The translations under genes were made by a program, and so were the position numbers. The notes under the pieces were generated by a model. The model was not told the origin of the DNA. It worked only from the letters and a program-made list of their open reading frames with translations, and searched no databases. Shown in pieces: positions 45,601 through 59,100 of a stretch of 64,000 bases of DNA (position 1 is its first letter; every line of letters starts with the position of its first letter). Source of the DNA: Thozetella sp. PMI_491 (lineage: Eukaryota; Ascomycota; Sordariomycetes; Chaetosphaeriales; Chaetosphaeriaceae); NCBI GenBank assembly GCA_021432635.1, contig MU270031.1, forward strand, positions 560,118 to 624,117, written 5' to 3'.

Positions 45601-47963
45601 CCGGAGCTTGTCCTCCACCTCACCCTGCTTTGGCGTCGAAGGCATTGTTAGGACGGTGTCGAGCGAGAAGTTATCGATGGTACCGGTTGACATATACTTC
45701 TCCCTAATTGGATACGATGCCATCGACTCCATATCCTCATCGCCCTCCCTCCCGTTCACGCGCTCCGCTCTGGCTCGCTGGACGTCCTCGAAGAGTGCAT
45801 TGAGTTCCTCATCTGTCAACTTCGCCAGGTTCTGGTCGGTGCCGAGGATGGCAGGGGCGGCCTCTCTCCTCGCAAATGCCCAGTCCGAATCCCTCCCATT
45901 CCTCTGGAAAGGCGCTGGCGAGTCCGGCCGGCTGTCGCCGAACTCTGAGTCGGCTCTGCTAAAATTCCGTTCATGCCCTAGTCTTGGCGTGCTTGGGCCA
46001 GGTGATGTCCGATCTAGTGCTTGCAGCTGGCTAGCAGTGATCGACTGTCGGAGGAGGCTCTTGTCAGCTCGCTCGGCGCGAGCCTCCATAGGGTGATTGA
46101 AACGGAAGATGTGGAAGTCGCCTAGAATGACACGATTTCCAGAGTGCAGGCGTATCGCCTCAGTGACACGCTTCCCGTTCACCATGACTGAAGCGCCTTC
46201 TTTCGGTATAAGGGTCACTGTCCCGTCAGCAGCATTGTCGAACGTGCAATGGTCGTGGAGAATCCCCGACCCGTTCAGGCGAATGTTCGCCTGGTGTTCT
46301 GCGTTCGTGTCGACGTTGCCAACAGTCGTCAACCCGGGCTTGAGGTTGTAGACAAGACACTCTGCCAGTAGCGGATCGTCGGAAAGGTTGACCAAGTGAG
46401 GCATCTTCTTGGGTGTAGAGAGTCCGACAAAGCCCTTCTCGATGCTGATACCCAGTTCCTCCAGGGCAGCCTCTCGCTCTTTGTGGATCTCTTCGGTCTT
46501 GGCCAGCTTCTGTTCCCACGTCTGGTTGAGATCCGACAGGAGTTTCTCGCTCTGGCTCAGCTGTTCTGCGATCTCGGCCTTGGATACTTTCTTGACCGTT
46601 CCGTCGGCCTGTGTGATGCTGACAATTTGCTGCTCCAAAGGCGTTCCCTCAGCATATACTTCTTCGGCTGGGACAGCAGCACCACCGCCACCCCCCCCTC
46701 CGAGCTTGCTTCGGAGGACGGCCAGCTCTTCCTTGAGCTCGCGAATCATCCGCGCGTTGGCGTCTTCGTTGATGACGGCGTGGTTCTTAATGCGCTTGGC
46801 GGAATCGGCATACCGCAGCGTGCTAAGGGTCTCGTCGTAGTTAATGTCAGCTGGACTGATAGCAGCAATCATGGCGGTCATGCTGTTTCCTCCAAGCGAG
46901 TCCTTCAGCAGCCAAGTCAAGACACTGTCACGGTACGGAACCTGGCCAGCTGCTCCTTTCTTCTTCTTGCCTGTTGAGAGGTCCGCCAGCGCCGCAATGA
47001 CACGGCCGAGGGTAGAGAGCGACCTGTTGATCTCCGCACCTTCCTTGAGACGCGCACCAGTCGCTCCCGTGGAAGTTGCTCGCTCGGAACCGGCAAGATC
47101 AACCAAACTGATCTTGGCCGCTTTCTCCATCTCCATCTTAGTTTCCGGGTCGAACCGCTTCTGGGTGAGCATGAGCGTGAAGACGGCATGACTTCGACTA
47201 GAGGTTTCGTTCATGTTGGTCGCCGCCACTGTCCTCGCCTTGTTACCCTCGTCCATCAAATTCTCGATCTCCTGGAAGCTCCCAACGACTAACTTCGCTA
47301 AATCTTCGACATAGGGACCCGTGGAGGGATGTTCTCGAACTTTGAGGTTGCCTTTTGTCGCTGGGTTGAGGAGATCACGCACGCGCTCGTTGTAGATCTC
47401 AAGGTATGACACCTCGACCGTAAACCGCACATTCTTGTCCTGCTGCATCGCACCTATCCTGTTGAACATATCCTGGCAAATCTTGGGGATGATACCGGCA
47501 TCCTTGCCGTACCCCATCATCGAGTACGACTTTCCCGAGCCGGTCTGCCCATATGCGAAAATACAGTTGTTATAGCCCTGGAAGGCGTTGTCCAACAGGG
47601 GCTTGCCTAGATCATCGTGTAGGTTGTCCTGGCCAGCATAGTTCGAATCGTTCTTGTCGAAGGACCAGTACGACCTGTCAAATGCGAACACCTTCTGGCC
47701 ATGGTCCTTCGCGCCTTTCGCTGCTTTGTCGATATGGTCCGGGGGGAGCGTGAGGATGGTCTGGCTGTCTTTCATTTCCACAATCCGTACCGCTCCTCGG
47801 TCCATTTCTGTTCGACGTCTGCGTTAGATCCCAGGCCAGCATCGCGCGTCGAATCCTGTAACAAGAGCTTCGGGGCATACGTACCTCGCCCGTTGAACGG
47901 ACGTACTCTCACCACCACCTTGATGTTTCCCCCGCCCCCGGGGGGGGCCGCGCCTCCAGCCAT
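42664..47963 (-). CDS. unc104: Kinesin-3 (UNC-104/KIF1A type) motor
   Basis: A plus-end-directed microtubule motor that carries endosomes and other vesicles; fungal relatives are UncA and NKin2. A short first exon (47885-47963) and one long exon (42664-47807) encode 1740 residues. The intron is 77 bases; the acceptor at 47808-47809 is chosen because it gives RPFNGRE, matching the kinesin-3 N-terminus. The motor domain covers about residues 12-375: P-loop GQTGSGKS at 113-120, switch I NETSSRSHAV and switch II DLAGSE. An FHA domain lies near 510-590 (LTTVGNVD, HCTFDN). Coiled coils follow near 750-850, then KIF1B-type and DUF3694-type segments. A C-terminal PH domain for lipid binding lies near 1585-1707 (LRGGYLLVP, KLDWIFRID). 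Nothing is missing. The C-terminal linker in the PH domain is Gly/Asn/Ser-rich. Confidence 0.97.
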
Positions 47964-49679
47964 GATTGCGGTTTATCGGCGACCTGAGGTTGTTGGACTC
48001 TAGGCATACAAGGTTCCCAGGGTTCCGGCACGCGATCGTCGTCACCGCTCCGCAGTCGCGGCCACGTTTCTCAGATGATCAAATCGCAGGCGTCGTGAAG
48101 CCCATAAATTCCCAGCATGCAGTTCCCTCGCCCTATACAGGCACGCGCGACCATCTCCGTCCGCCGGGCAGTGTCGTGTTTGTTGTTCGGGGAATAACGG
48201 TCAATCAAAGCGTGGCCAACTTAATCGAGATTTGACGAAGTGGACGAATGCGGAGCCCCAGGTGCCTCTCGCGGCGGCGGCGTCATAAGGCTCGCCGTAG
48301 CCCACACTAGTGCGGATATGCTGTCGCAATGAGCTAGGGAGAGCAGAGAAACGAGTGTTTGGCGTTGCGTCGCAGTTGCTGTCGCTCAGAAGTCGGTTGA
48401 AGTTGGTACGGTGGAATTCTAAAATCGATAGTAAAGGATTGTGGTATGCGTCCCGTGTCAACAAATTTGGGGGACGCGGTCGCGAAATGCAGGCACTGTG
48501 ACGGAGGCACCTGCCCACTATAGAGCGTTCTTGCTGCTGATTGGCTAGCTGCCGGGGTGGGAGATGACGGTTATTCACGTGTCAAGGCAGATCCCTGTGT
48601 GACGTACAAGGCCCGACGAACCCTTCCGTTTTCGTGTGGAAACTGTCGTTGCAACTGTAGAGGCCCCTTCCCTGTGGCGTCCCAAGCGTCCCTAAATTAC
48701 ACTGATGCCTGCGTTGCCTGCGTCGTCCCCAGTACCGAGTCCCTCCTCTCGGTGGCAGGTTTTTCTTTTTTCTAATTGTCTCCAGCAGCCACCTTCAGGA
48801 GTGTTTACCTATATTTTGCAGTGTTATGAAAAGGTCCTTTCGGTTCCACTCGAGTTCCCGGTCCGTGAGCGTCTCAGACCCCTTCCTCCCCGGGCCCCGG
48901 GGCTACGTCACTTGACTTCTGTGCAACCCAAGGCGCCCTCCTGCAGAATGTACCTCGACCGCCTCGTTTCAAAGAAGCTGCACTAATCGGCTATGTTTCC
49001 AAGACAAACGACGGCGTAGATGGAGGGGAGAAACAATAAGTGCCTCTATCAGAATGTATCCACTGTGTCGATCCCACTGTACTCCGCTCAAACTATTATC
49101 CACTCCACCAGAGTCCCTAGGGAGGTGGGCATGGCATCTTCTAGGTTCTCACTTCAGAGGGCGATTGTGAGCCTGCCGTGCTATGCGCCTATCTCGTAAT
49201 TCGGCATCACCTCCACGCTACCCTGTGGTATTGCTTCCTGTTCATAGATAGGTTGGTTCAGCAAGACGACCATATGTAGCCGGTGTCGACCTAGCCCAAG
49301 TACTGAATCCACAAGGCACTGGAGAGAAGCAGAGAGACGAATAAAATTATGTACGCTCTCAGAGGAGGTAGAACCGGAAAGCTCATCGCAAGCACGGGGT
49401 ATAGGCTAGGTCATTTCCAGGGCTCCGTTCACCCGCACTTTCTCAGACGCTACCTAGATGCGAGCTTGCTTGTCCCTCGAGCCCAAGGCAAATCCAGACT
49501 TAGCCCATGATCAGAGGAGCCGTCGTCCTCTTCCTCTAGATGAGGTCGAGATTCCTGCCACCCATGCCCAAAATCAAAGTAGAGACTTCATGCTCATCCT
49601 AGCTCGCTTGTTCGTCGGCATCTCGAGATCGTCCAGGCCAGTGTTATCGTATGCCATGATCTCGCCGTGACCGGCATAT
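47964..49679. other. Upstream region of kinesin-3
   Basis: This 1.7 kb gap separates two genes in the same orientation. It holds the kinesin-3 promoter and the 3' flank of the Myb-like gene. No coding sequence or RNA gene is supported. Confidence 0.5.
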
Positions 49680-50362
49680 TCAGGCCATGTCGTCCTCGTA
49701 ATCCTCCTCGTCGCCACCAGAGGCCAGAGGAGCCGACTGAAACTGGTTCTTGAGGTTGGCCTCATGCTCAGCCTGCTCCTCTTTCTTGACGATAGCATTG
49801 AGTTCTGCTGTCTCCTCCTGGACCGTTGTGCGAGGCTTCTTGGCGCTGGCTGGTCTGGCTAGCTTGGCCGGGCTCGAACCTTCGAAGTCGTCGGTGACCT
49901 TGGCCTTGCGCTTGCGAGTGGCACCGTTGGAGGAAAGCTCGCCAGGAAGATCTGCATAGATTTTCTTCTATGGCAAGGTACTGTGTTAGAACGGCAGGAT
50001 TATTTCGTGAAACGCGGGTGGGCTGGTGCAAGAAGAGATAGGACCAGAGGTAAAAGCAAGCAGGCATTGTGGTGACTTGTCCACACCTTAATCTCGCACC
50101 AACGGTTGGTGACAGACTTGGGCTTGATTCCCAAGACCTCGGCCATTTTGGCCACATCAAGCTACAAGCTAGTCAGCTTCTTGTTTCCTCTCACTTGGGT
50201 AGTAGCAGGAGATTTAGGGCTGGCATAGGTATGAGGCCGAGTGGTTTCTCTGCGAAGTGTGACGACGAGATACAGGGCTTCACTCACATCAGGGGGGGTC
50301 TTCAGACAGAAGATGGCCTTCTCGAGGAAGCTCCGATCCGACTCGGTGAGATTGGCAGACAT
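49680..50362 (-). CDS. Small Myb/SANT-like nuclear protein
   Basis: Three exons (50288-50362, 50087-50161, 49680-49967) encode 145 residues; both introns (126 and 119 bases) are in phase 0. Two 75-base exons carry a compact Myb/SANT-like helix-turn-helix: LTESDRSFLEKAIFCLKT, then LDVAKMAEVLGIKPKSVTNR followed by WCEIK. This matches a group of small fungal proteins with one Myb-like domain, in which the protein starts immediately before the domain. The rest is basic then acidic: a KRKAK-type nuclear localisation signal, SSPAKLARPASAKKPR, and a tail ending EEDYEDDMA. It is likely a chromatin- or DNA-associated factor; targets are unknown. The phase-0 introns isolate the domain from the tail. 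Confidence 0.9.
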
Positions 50363-51028
50363 TGTTGCCCTGGAAATCTGAATGCGGCTTGTGGTTTGGG
50401 GTTAGAGGATGTTGTTTAGGGTTGGTGGTGATGTGCTTGAGTGGTGGAGGTGTATTGGGAGAGAGCAGTCTCGGTTGGGGAGGAAAAGAAAATGAGTGGT
50501 CTAGGCCAGCGAAGGGGAATGGGAGTGATTTTGTATGAAGGTGGAAGGTGGAAGGTGCTCAACGCTCGTGAGAGATGGCGGAAGGCCAGCGATGGGTAAT
50601 GGGCCTAGCTCAGATGCCGAGAGGCATGTGAGAAGAGCAGCTAATACAAGGTGAAAAGTTGGGCAAGATCATGCCGGTCTCAATCTGATGGATACAGATG
50701 ATGGCGGTTATCTCCATTGTCTACCTATTGTTGTCATATACTACCTCGTAGAGCGAACTTCTCAATGACTGAAGGCTTTCTTTGGGTAGCCCGTAAATCC
50801 ACTGCAAGCGGTGCAACGTGAAGTATCAACATAATCTCTCACTTGGCGGAATCTCTTCACAGTCTCTACGCAAGGCAGCCAGCAATAGGCACGTGCAAGG
50901 CTATTTTTTTCTCAGACTCGACTAGGCATATGGCACTAAAAGCCTTTCGTTTTATTTGGGCTATCTTTTGCCATCTTTACCTCTAGGTTTTCTTAGGACA
51001 ACCGTGATTTTGTGTCAATAACTTGGCT
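50363..51028. other. Interval upstream of the Myb-like gene
   Basis: About 670 bases hold the promoter of the Myb-like gene and the 3' end of the aminopeptidase gene. The stretch just upstream of the Myb-like ATG is G-rich with repeated GGTGG words. No other feature is supported. Confidence 0.5.
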
Positions 51029-53144
51029 TCAAGCAGCCTTCGTGGCAAGCCCGAGATCCTTCTCTGCCATCTGCCGGCAAATAGGATGGTAGAAGTCCTT
51101 GTTCTTCTCGAAGGTCTTCAGAGCCAGCTCGCGGTCGACTTTGTTCAAGCTTCGGAAGAGCGGCCGAACAAACTTCATGCGGCCGACCTGACCGAGAAGC
51201 TCTGCTACACCAGCGTACGTAGAGGCGTCCTTGGCGCGCATCGCGATCTGGTAATAAGCTGACTTGAGTTCAACATTTTTGGTCGTCATGAGGCCGTAGG
51301 TGGCACCCAAGGCTCGCTATGGCGGCGTCAGCAAGTTTTTTGTCACAATTACTCTAGGCTTCAACGTACCGACTGCTCCACGGTGAGCGGCTCTTCAAAG
51401 TCCTGAACGGTATTGAGGAAGACCAGAACTTGGTTGCCAGTCCATGACTCCGTGTCCGATGAGCTTGGCGTAAAATCCTTGCTCTTCCATTTGTCGGCGA
51501 GGGCATAGCACACATCAACAAGGGAGGTGTCGAAGTCTGGCTTGGGCGGCAGGCCAGTGTCGTAGAAACGCGCCTCCCAGTCGATGGATGCGATCTTGTC
51601 CTTGAGGCCTGCGTACTCGGGGGCAGCAAAGAATTCGAGGAAGGTGTCCTTGAAGTCGTAAGAATCAAGGGACTTGTTCGCCCACTTGGTGAAGTAGTAT
51701 GGGATAAACTTGTCGAAGTTTTCTCGCCCAACAAGACGGTCGAGAAAGTAGACCAAGTGGAAGCCCTTCTCGTACGGCACAGTTGAGAAAGCATCATCCG
51801 GGTCGATGCCTTTGTGGCTGATGCAGAGCTTGGTGAACTTATGGTCCTTTCCGAACTCCTCGATCGCCTCCTCTGCCATGGGGGTTTAGTCTCTATCTTG
51901 CCCTACTTTGAGATGAAGGGTCCTTACCAAGATGCTTCCACCCGATAATGGCGGAGAAATCGAAGTGCGCGTTGGAGCCATGAACAGCAGCAACGATACG
52001 ACGCTCGAGATACATGGTCCAACCCTCGTTCAGCCAGCTAGATGAACGGGTTAGAACGCGGGTATGGGAGGCAGAGGGTTACGAAACAGAAGCCTGCTTA
52101 CTAGTGCTCCCAGCTGCGGCTGGTCACAAGGTTGCCACTCCAGCTATGGCTAAGCTCGTGGGCAATGACATCCACATTCTGCCGGTCTCCGCTGATGATG
52201 GTGGGAGTAGCGAAGGTGAAGATAGGGTTCTCCATACCTCCATACGGGAAGCTCGGTGGGAGGACCAGAACGTTGTACTCTCCCCACCGGTAAGGAAAGA
52301 CGATCTTCTCAGCCGCCTCCATAAACTTATCCATGTCATGCTCTAGCTCCCACTTGGAAGCCTCGAGCTCGTTGGGGCCAGTGGCGACAACCGAGTGCTT
52401 TCCGATAGGGGCTGTGGCTATGTCGCCGGAGGCCAAGGCGAACAGGTAGGACGGGATAGGGACCTTCTGCTCGAACTTGTAGACGGTATCCTCTCCTTTC
52501 TTCTCGTTCCCGCCGGGCACAGGAACGCCGCTAGCCACGACCACATATGGGCTCGTGATGTTAAAGTCATAGGTAGACTTTACATCCGGTGTGTCCTGGC
52601 AAGGGAAGAGGCTCCGGGCGTGAATGGCCTGGGCCTGGCTGAACATGAAAGGCGCCTTCTTGTTGCTCGTCTGGGCTGGAGTGAGCCACTGCAAGGCCGT
52701 GCAGCCGGCCGTGGTGGCAACTTCAATCTCAAGCTTGACCGTCTCCCCTTTGGAAGCACCTTCCGGGAATACGACGTGCAGAGGCTCGCCATTCGGCCCG
52801 GTCCGGGGCTTGATCTCGAACTTTAGGGGCGCCGAGTTGACCTTGACTGAAGACACGGCCACATGGCTCGAGTCGAGGATAATTTCCTTGCTAGCCTTGT
52901 CGGTTTGGGACTCTAGCTCGAGGATGACTGAGCCGTGAAGTCTCTTGCCCGCAAAGTCAACATGCAGGTTTGCAGTGGTGTGCTTGGTCCTCCACGCGTC
53001 ATAGTTGGACAGGGTGTTTGGGTCTCGTGCCGCAGCCATCATGAAAGTTGTGATGCTCAACCAACGTTTCGATGTCCTCGATTTCTGCCAAATTGTGGTG
53101 CTTTGAGCAAGCGTAAGGCTCCCGACCCGAAGAATAGCCCACAT
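51029..53144 (-). CDS. Leukotriene A4 hydrolase-type M1 aminopeptidase
   Basis: A zinc aminopeptidase with epoxide hydrolase relatives, like yeast Lap2. Four exons (52102-53144, 51928-52037, 51370-51872, 51029-51316) give 647 residues from the upstream ATG. The exopeptidase motif GGMEN is at residues 302-306. The zinc site is HELSH at 329-333 with Glu352 in NEGW, which is reconstituted across the first intron. The C-terminal armadillo-like helical domain is complete (MKFVRPLFRSLNKV). The upstream ATG (53144) adds 34 residues rich in Arg, Lys, Ser and Thr without acids, resembling a mitochondrial presequence. Met35 and Met36 (53042, 53039) start the form aligned with cytosolic homologues (about 612 residues). 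Yeast Lap2 also has an N-terminal extension. The introns have GTAAGC, GTAAGG and GTACGT donors. Confidence 0.96.
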
Positions 53145-56100
53145 AAGTCTTGAGTCTGGGAGCTAATTCCCAATATCTCGGCCTTTCCCATTCGCCCATG
53201 TCGCATACCATCGGCAAGCACAACTGCAACAAAGAAGTGTCGTTGCCTCAGGCATGAAGAAGTGACCCGATCACGTGGTCGACCCCAGATAGGTAGCCCC
53301 GCCTTCAAGTTTGTAGATTGCTCTGCTACCGAAGCGGCATGCCTCTTTCTGCAACGGCCTCCCATGGTATCATGGTATCAAAGGAGCCTCTGGCTAGAAA
53401 TCTACTCGTCCTCCATCATGCGGGCCCATGCTCAATGTCCTCTATCTCAGGCATCTTCTCTAAGATCATACAAGTCGTCTGAGTCGTCACGGGAGCGTGC
53501 CGTCCAGTCACCTGCGGAGAGGGTCGCATTCAGGCTAGGAAACAAAACGTGTTTCACACTCTTCGTCGGCCGCCACACGTCCCCAATCAATGGTGCCTGT
53601 GCTGTAGCTGACCATTTACAGTGCCCGCCGCCTCCCCCGTCCACTGGCGAAGGACCTGTCAAGGAGGTTTTCGAACGTTTCGAGGCAATGGAACGTTAGT
53701 GGGGAGGCCTAGGGGGGGCACGAGCATAACGACTTGAGGAGCAAATCGCCTGCTTATCTCGTCGGAAACATAGCACAACTGCCTCCGGAATGGCGAAACG
53801 GGGCGGTGTTCCTCGTCACACCTTCCCCTCATCCCCTTCGAGCCCCCTGGTGTGCCGCCTTCGTCCTGTCCTCAAGGATTCTGCCCCTGTGGTACGGGTG
53901 ATTGCCATCCAGGACTGTATGGGATGAAAAAGTCCCTAGGAAACACGATAAGGATGTGCACCAGGGCCTTCCCACCTCCCACGGCTCAGGACGTCCCAAG
54001 GGTTTTTTCCCCACTGGTGAGACGAACGGTAGCCGGCCAAACCCTCGTCCCTGCCAAAGGTCTGAACCCGGCCCCTCCCCCCCGGCGGAGACGCCAGGAT
54101 ATTCTAGAGGCGGCTTCACGCCATGGACTCCGGGCGGAGTGGCCTTCCTCCACTCTCGCCCCTCTGCCTACCGGGTCGTTATTGGAGTTGGAAGGTGATA
54201 CACCGGCAAGCAGCTCGCCGAAACATTCCGTGGCAGTCTGTGAGACCCGCTCTCTCGGAGGATACACCTATTGTCTTCAAAGGACGCAGAGGAGGGTTCT
54301 CTATCCTGCGGTGCGGAGTTGTGATCGCCGGCTCAGGTCGACGCCACGTCGTGGCAACAGCTATTTTTGTCGGCGGCGGAGCATATCTGACCCTGCGTCG
54401 AGTGCACTAGACCTCAGCTCGAAGCCTAATGAGTCTCGGAGGCGGCATTGTACATAGGTCAATGCTCTGCGGTGCGGGGAGCTACAGCTCTCAGTTGGAG
54501 CCTCTCCCCCTGCTCTACTCCGTAGATCTTCGCATGGCCACCAGCCAGCCCGTTGTGGCGACTGCTTGTGCGGCCGGAGAGCTGCAAGAGGGGTCTAGTA
54601 CGAGGCCCGAACGTAGACGCCATTGTGCCCATGAAATTTCGCCGATGCCTTCAGGTCGATCATGGGGATGGAAATTGAGGGTATGATGAGCATCCTGGGA
54701 AGTCATGGCTGTTTGCTACTAGCCAGCACTACCTTCCAAAAGAAAAGTGCCTGCAATTCCCTGGCGCCCATCACCAACCGGCTCGAAGCCACTGCCCGTA
54801 AGCAATGTTGCCCAAGAAAGCCCGTTCGCAGGCACGTCCCCCGGCTGGATAAGGGTTGTTAGCAATTTAGACCCAGTCCCATGGGTTATCCATCCCAACT
54901 TAACACAGACCATCATACCCCGCGTTGGCGATAAATTAGAAGGGGGTTTGAGCTCCTTCTTGTATCTCAAACTCCCTGTGTCCTTGACAGCTATATGCGG
55001 CCTCTGCTATAGTTAAGATCTACTTAGGTCTAGCCCGGACCTGGTAGTTCCTTATGCATTTCGTGCCTGCATTTATGACAGGTCTGCTCAAATCTCCCAG
55101 AGCAAACTATGGAGCCTGGCCATGCTTGGTGAAACGAAACAATGTGAGGCATCACTTTGTCTCATTCACCGAGTCAACGACGGCGTCCTCACCATGGACG
55201 TTGGCGAGGCCGGCCCCGGCGGCCTGGATCCCTACCAGCGTCCAGAGGTAGGCAGTCATCTCCGTTCCCTCTCGCCTCGCCTCCTCCCTAGCCGAGTTCC
55301 AAGACCCCGGAACAAAGGCTCTGGTAACATGTCCCATTCCTGACCCCCAACCACGGCGGCATCGCAGTCCAGTGCTAGCGGGCGGGGGGACCCGACCTGC
55401 TGGGCTGACGCGTTTCTTCGTGATGGGCTTCAACCTGGTCGGCGTCGACAAACTCAATCCTTCCGCTCGCTTGGGTCGGGCAGTCGAGGGGGTGCGCTAC
55501 TGCAAACCATAAGCAGCGGGAAGCCTTCCGGCACAGCCCACGAGGCCTTGAGAACCCGGAGGAAGGGTACGATTTCGTCTAAGATGCCGACACGAAGGGT
55601 AATTAGGACGAACTGCTGGCCTCCCCCTCGGCCGGCGCTTTTCTGCTTTTCGAATGGTTCGGCGGGCGCGCAGCGCCTGTTTGGGCCGGGGGTGTACTGG
55701 AGGATCCTGCATTGGAAACAGGCGGCAGCCGCTCTGGGCTTAGTGCCTCTGGCTTCGCTGACTGCCACTGCGACTAAGTATGCTTGTCCGCAGCGCGGCG
55801 GTCTCAGGAACCCTGCCAGGCGCGGCTTCACGCATCGGGGTTACGATGCGCGCGCTGAGCCGAGCACCAACGCGTTTAAGTGCTTGCAGCTAGGGTGCAA
55901 GCCCACTCGCACTTGTACCTCGCTCCGGCTGGGGGGGCTGCTCCTCGCTCATCACATCGCAGGCGTGTTGCAGCCGGGCCAACCCTCTTTCGAATGGCGC
56001 CTCTCATGGGTCTCTGTACCAGTGCCGCTCGGTTAGCAATATTGATGATTAAACCAGACCTGCTAGGCCCGGAGCTGAGGGCCTCGAACGGCGCCCCTTT

Positions 56101-59100
56101 CCCCGCCAAACGGCCAACGGTCCTCGAAACAACTAGTGGTGGGCCGCCTAAAGTTGCAAGTCGAGCCGACTTCTAGAAGCCGGCGCAAGACCTGATTTAG
56201 GGCATTTTGCCATGCTTCTCCCATGTTTCTCGCTTGCTGCCCCTCCATTGTCGCTGTCCGGAAGCTCGCCGTCGCAACCCGGCCCCGGAGGACTAGGAAG
56301 ATGAGCAGGCAAGCCCATCCGGACCAATGACATGCCCAGGGCCGCTGCTCCGGTTGCTCTGCGCTTCTCCCAGACAAGCCCTACCGCGTCGACGATAGCC
56401 ACGTTTCCCGGCGTCTTCGTCTTGGCCCCGTCGAATACGAACGAACGAGGGGGGTGGCCGAAGGCCCTAAGTGGATATTCGCGGCTTTCGGCAAGCCCAA
56501 GAAGCTTTTATTTTTTTAAGATTAAGGCGTGACTGTAGAGTGAGACTAGAGGGCCTTCCCGCACCGGAGTAACAATTAGAGTGCGCGGGTCTCCGAACCG
56601 ATACACTGGGCCCCCCTCAGCGGCTTCCAGGAGGCGTTCCACCCAATGATCACCGCCTGGCTCGAGCTCGAGCTTGGCCATGGACCTTGCCCATATCTGA
56701 CACATCTCAGTGGTGTGCCACAGAATCGGCAGCCTGCTGCGTCACCCGAGATCCCGCCTGCTGTGCACGCCGCGATTAGTGTCTTGTCAGAACTTAGAAA
56801 TCCGCACTTCAAGCCCAGGTCTCGGCCCGCGGCATACTACTACAGTAGGACAACCGCCATGGCACCTCTCCAGAGCCCTCGATGACACACACAGTAGCGG
56901 AGCACCTCAAAAGTCCACGGGCATCGGAGAAAATTAGGAAACCCCCTAGGCGGTGTGCTTTTGGCACCGGTTAGCAACTTGCTTTTGGGGCGCCGTGCGG
57001 TTCTAACAGTCCCGCCTACAACCTCGTCATTTCTCTTGTCGGGTATGACAAGGTCAAAAGAAGAAATCATTTCCTCAAGGCCGGCCATCGATAGCGGAGG
57101 CTTTGTCCTCCACCCTCCCGTGGCCCCTTTTGGACCATCTTGCAGCGCTTGCTGCTCATTCCAGTGCGCTCTGATGCCCTCGTGAGCTGTCTCGCTCCGT
57201 GCCGAGCTGCGGCCACGGACTCGGTCTTGTGTGGAAAGCTGGTCCCCTGATCTCGTTACCCCGTAGCATTCATCTCTCGTTTCGTTCATCAAAATCAAGG
57301 CCCCGAATCTAGCCCGGGGGGGACGCAGGTAGGGACAGTTCGCAAGGAGCAAACAGGCGGGCCTGATCACCCACTGCAATGCAGTTGTATGCAGCATGCA
57401 CTACGATATGTACGCCCGTCTGAGCGAGCATGCCCGCTCTCCTGTTCGAGGACGCCACCACACACCTCCGAGGAATTCTCCACTGCCTGACGGCAACATC
57501 GTATGATTGCTTGCGGAGCGATACTACCATCTGTGGTCTTGGCAGTTCCCGGACCCCGTCCTTGGGCGCGAGCTGTCCATTCGTGCTGGAGACGGCTGCC
57601 ATTGATTGTCCATGGCGCGCGCTGCGCGGCCGACCTCGCAGAGTTAAAGTGGTTGCGTGCAGTTAAAGTGCGTGCGTCTTGAACATTAGCAGCCGCTCTT
57701 GGAGGACCGTTGCTGGGTCCCCCCATCGCCTCCCGCCGTCCAAGCACTGATACTGTACCGCTGGTTCCTCCCCGGATCTACCATTTAGAGTGGTCTCCCG
57801 TGTTGCTACCCTCTTGTGCCTGCCGCCACGGCCGAGGATTAATATACCAGCACGTTGGAGAAATACTACGTAGATGCTCGCCGCTCTGCCGTTTTGGCAA
57901 CGCACGGTGCACCTCTGAGAGGTTTGAACAGAGCTCGAGGGGAGGAATTGGCGAATCGCTGCACTCGTTGGTAATTTGCCTGCAGGGCAGCGGTTGCCAG
58001 AGCGCCGGCTATATCCCCCCCGCATTACACTATCCTTTGGCGATCGAGCACAAGGGCCCGAACTAGGAGATAGCGGACTCGTCGTTTAATCTCTTCTCTG
58101 AGCCCGAGGCTGGCCACGCGCCCTCGTGCATCGAGATATGTGGGAGTTCGGAGTTTTTCCTATCTCTTGCTCCTGCATAACTCCGACGTGGACTTATGCT
58201 CTGCATGCCACTTACGCGAAGCTTGAGATGTAGCTGCAGGAGGAATCGGTTATGTATGTAGCTAGCGACGTTGACAACAGGCTTTGGGAAGGGGGAAATA
58301 GCTGAGAAGCCAACGTGGGTACAGGACTGTGGTGCATGGCTTGTCAGGGTTGGACATCGAAGCCCACACTCTGGAGCCAATCCGAAGAGGTCCAGACGAA
58401 CTGGGTGGGCAAGATTGGGGGGGGAAGGGGGGAGGCTCTGGGAACCCAACAGGTCAAACGACGAGGGGAAGCTAAGTTCCCGGGCTATAAATCACGACAT
58501 ATGGGGATCACCCACGAGGATCTCGGGGAGATCGCGGGCCATGGGGGGCAGAGGCCGAGATCCCCACCCTGTGCTTGTCCTGAATTTTGGCCAGGGGTCG
58601 GCGGGGTCAGGGTTCCGCTCGGTTAGGCTTCCGCAGGGAACAGCAGGGACCAGGGGATCCCCGGCGCCGACCAGGAGGGAGCCCTGGCAACCTGGCACAG
58701 CGACAGCCAGCTTGCCATGGGACCGTTGACTCTAGTTGTGTGTGACAGCTGCGATGTTGATACCGGCACTTGTCGTAGGGAGGCGGACTATCGCGTGTTG
58801 ACTATATGCGGGACGCATTGTGTATGACGAGTCTATCCACCAAGGCCGCGAGATCGCTGGGAAGGAGACGCCGCGGACTGTCTCGAGAGCGGAGGGGTAT
58901 GGGTGTCATTACGACCGTTGTTGACCTGAGCGGCGAGAGCCATCCCACACTGTGTGCGTTGTGACAGGTCTCCTGCGACGAGTTGCTGGGGGTGCTCTGC
59001 AGCACCCCCTGGCGGCCGTTTGACAAGCAACTTTTTGCCTCCAAGCCCAAAGAAGACCAGCTACGGTGAGATGCGCTGCGCTGCACTGCATGGCGGTCCG

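Noticed and set aside
53852-54457. 201-codon plus-strand open frame
   Set aside because: The composition is rich in Arg, Pro, Ser and Cys without hydrophobic periodicity; it overlaps other long chance frames.
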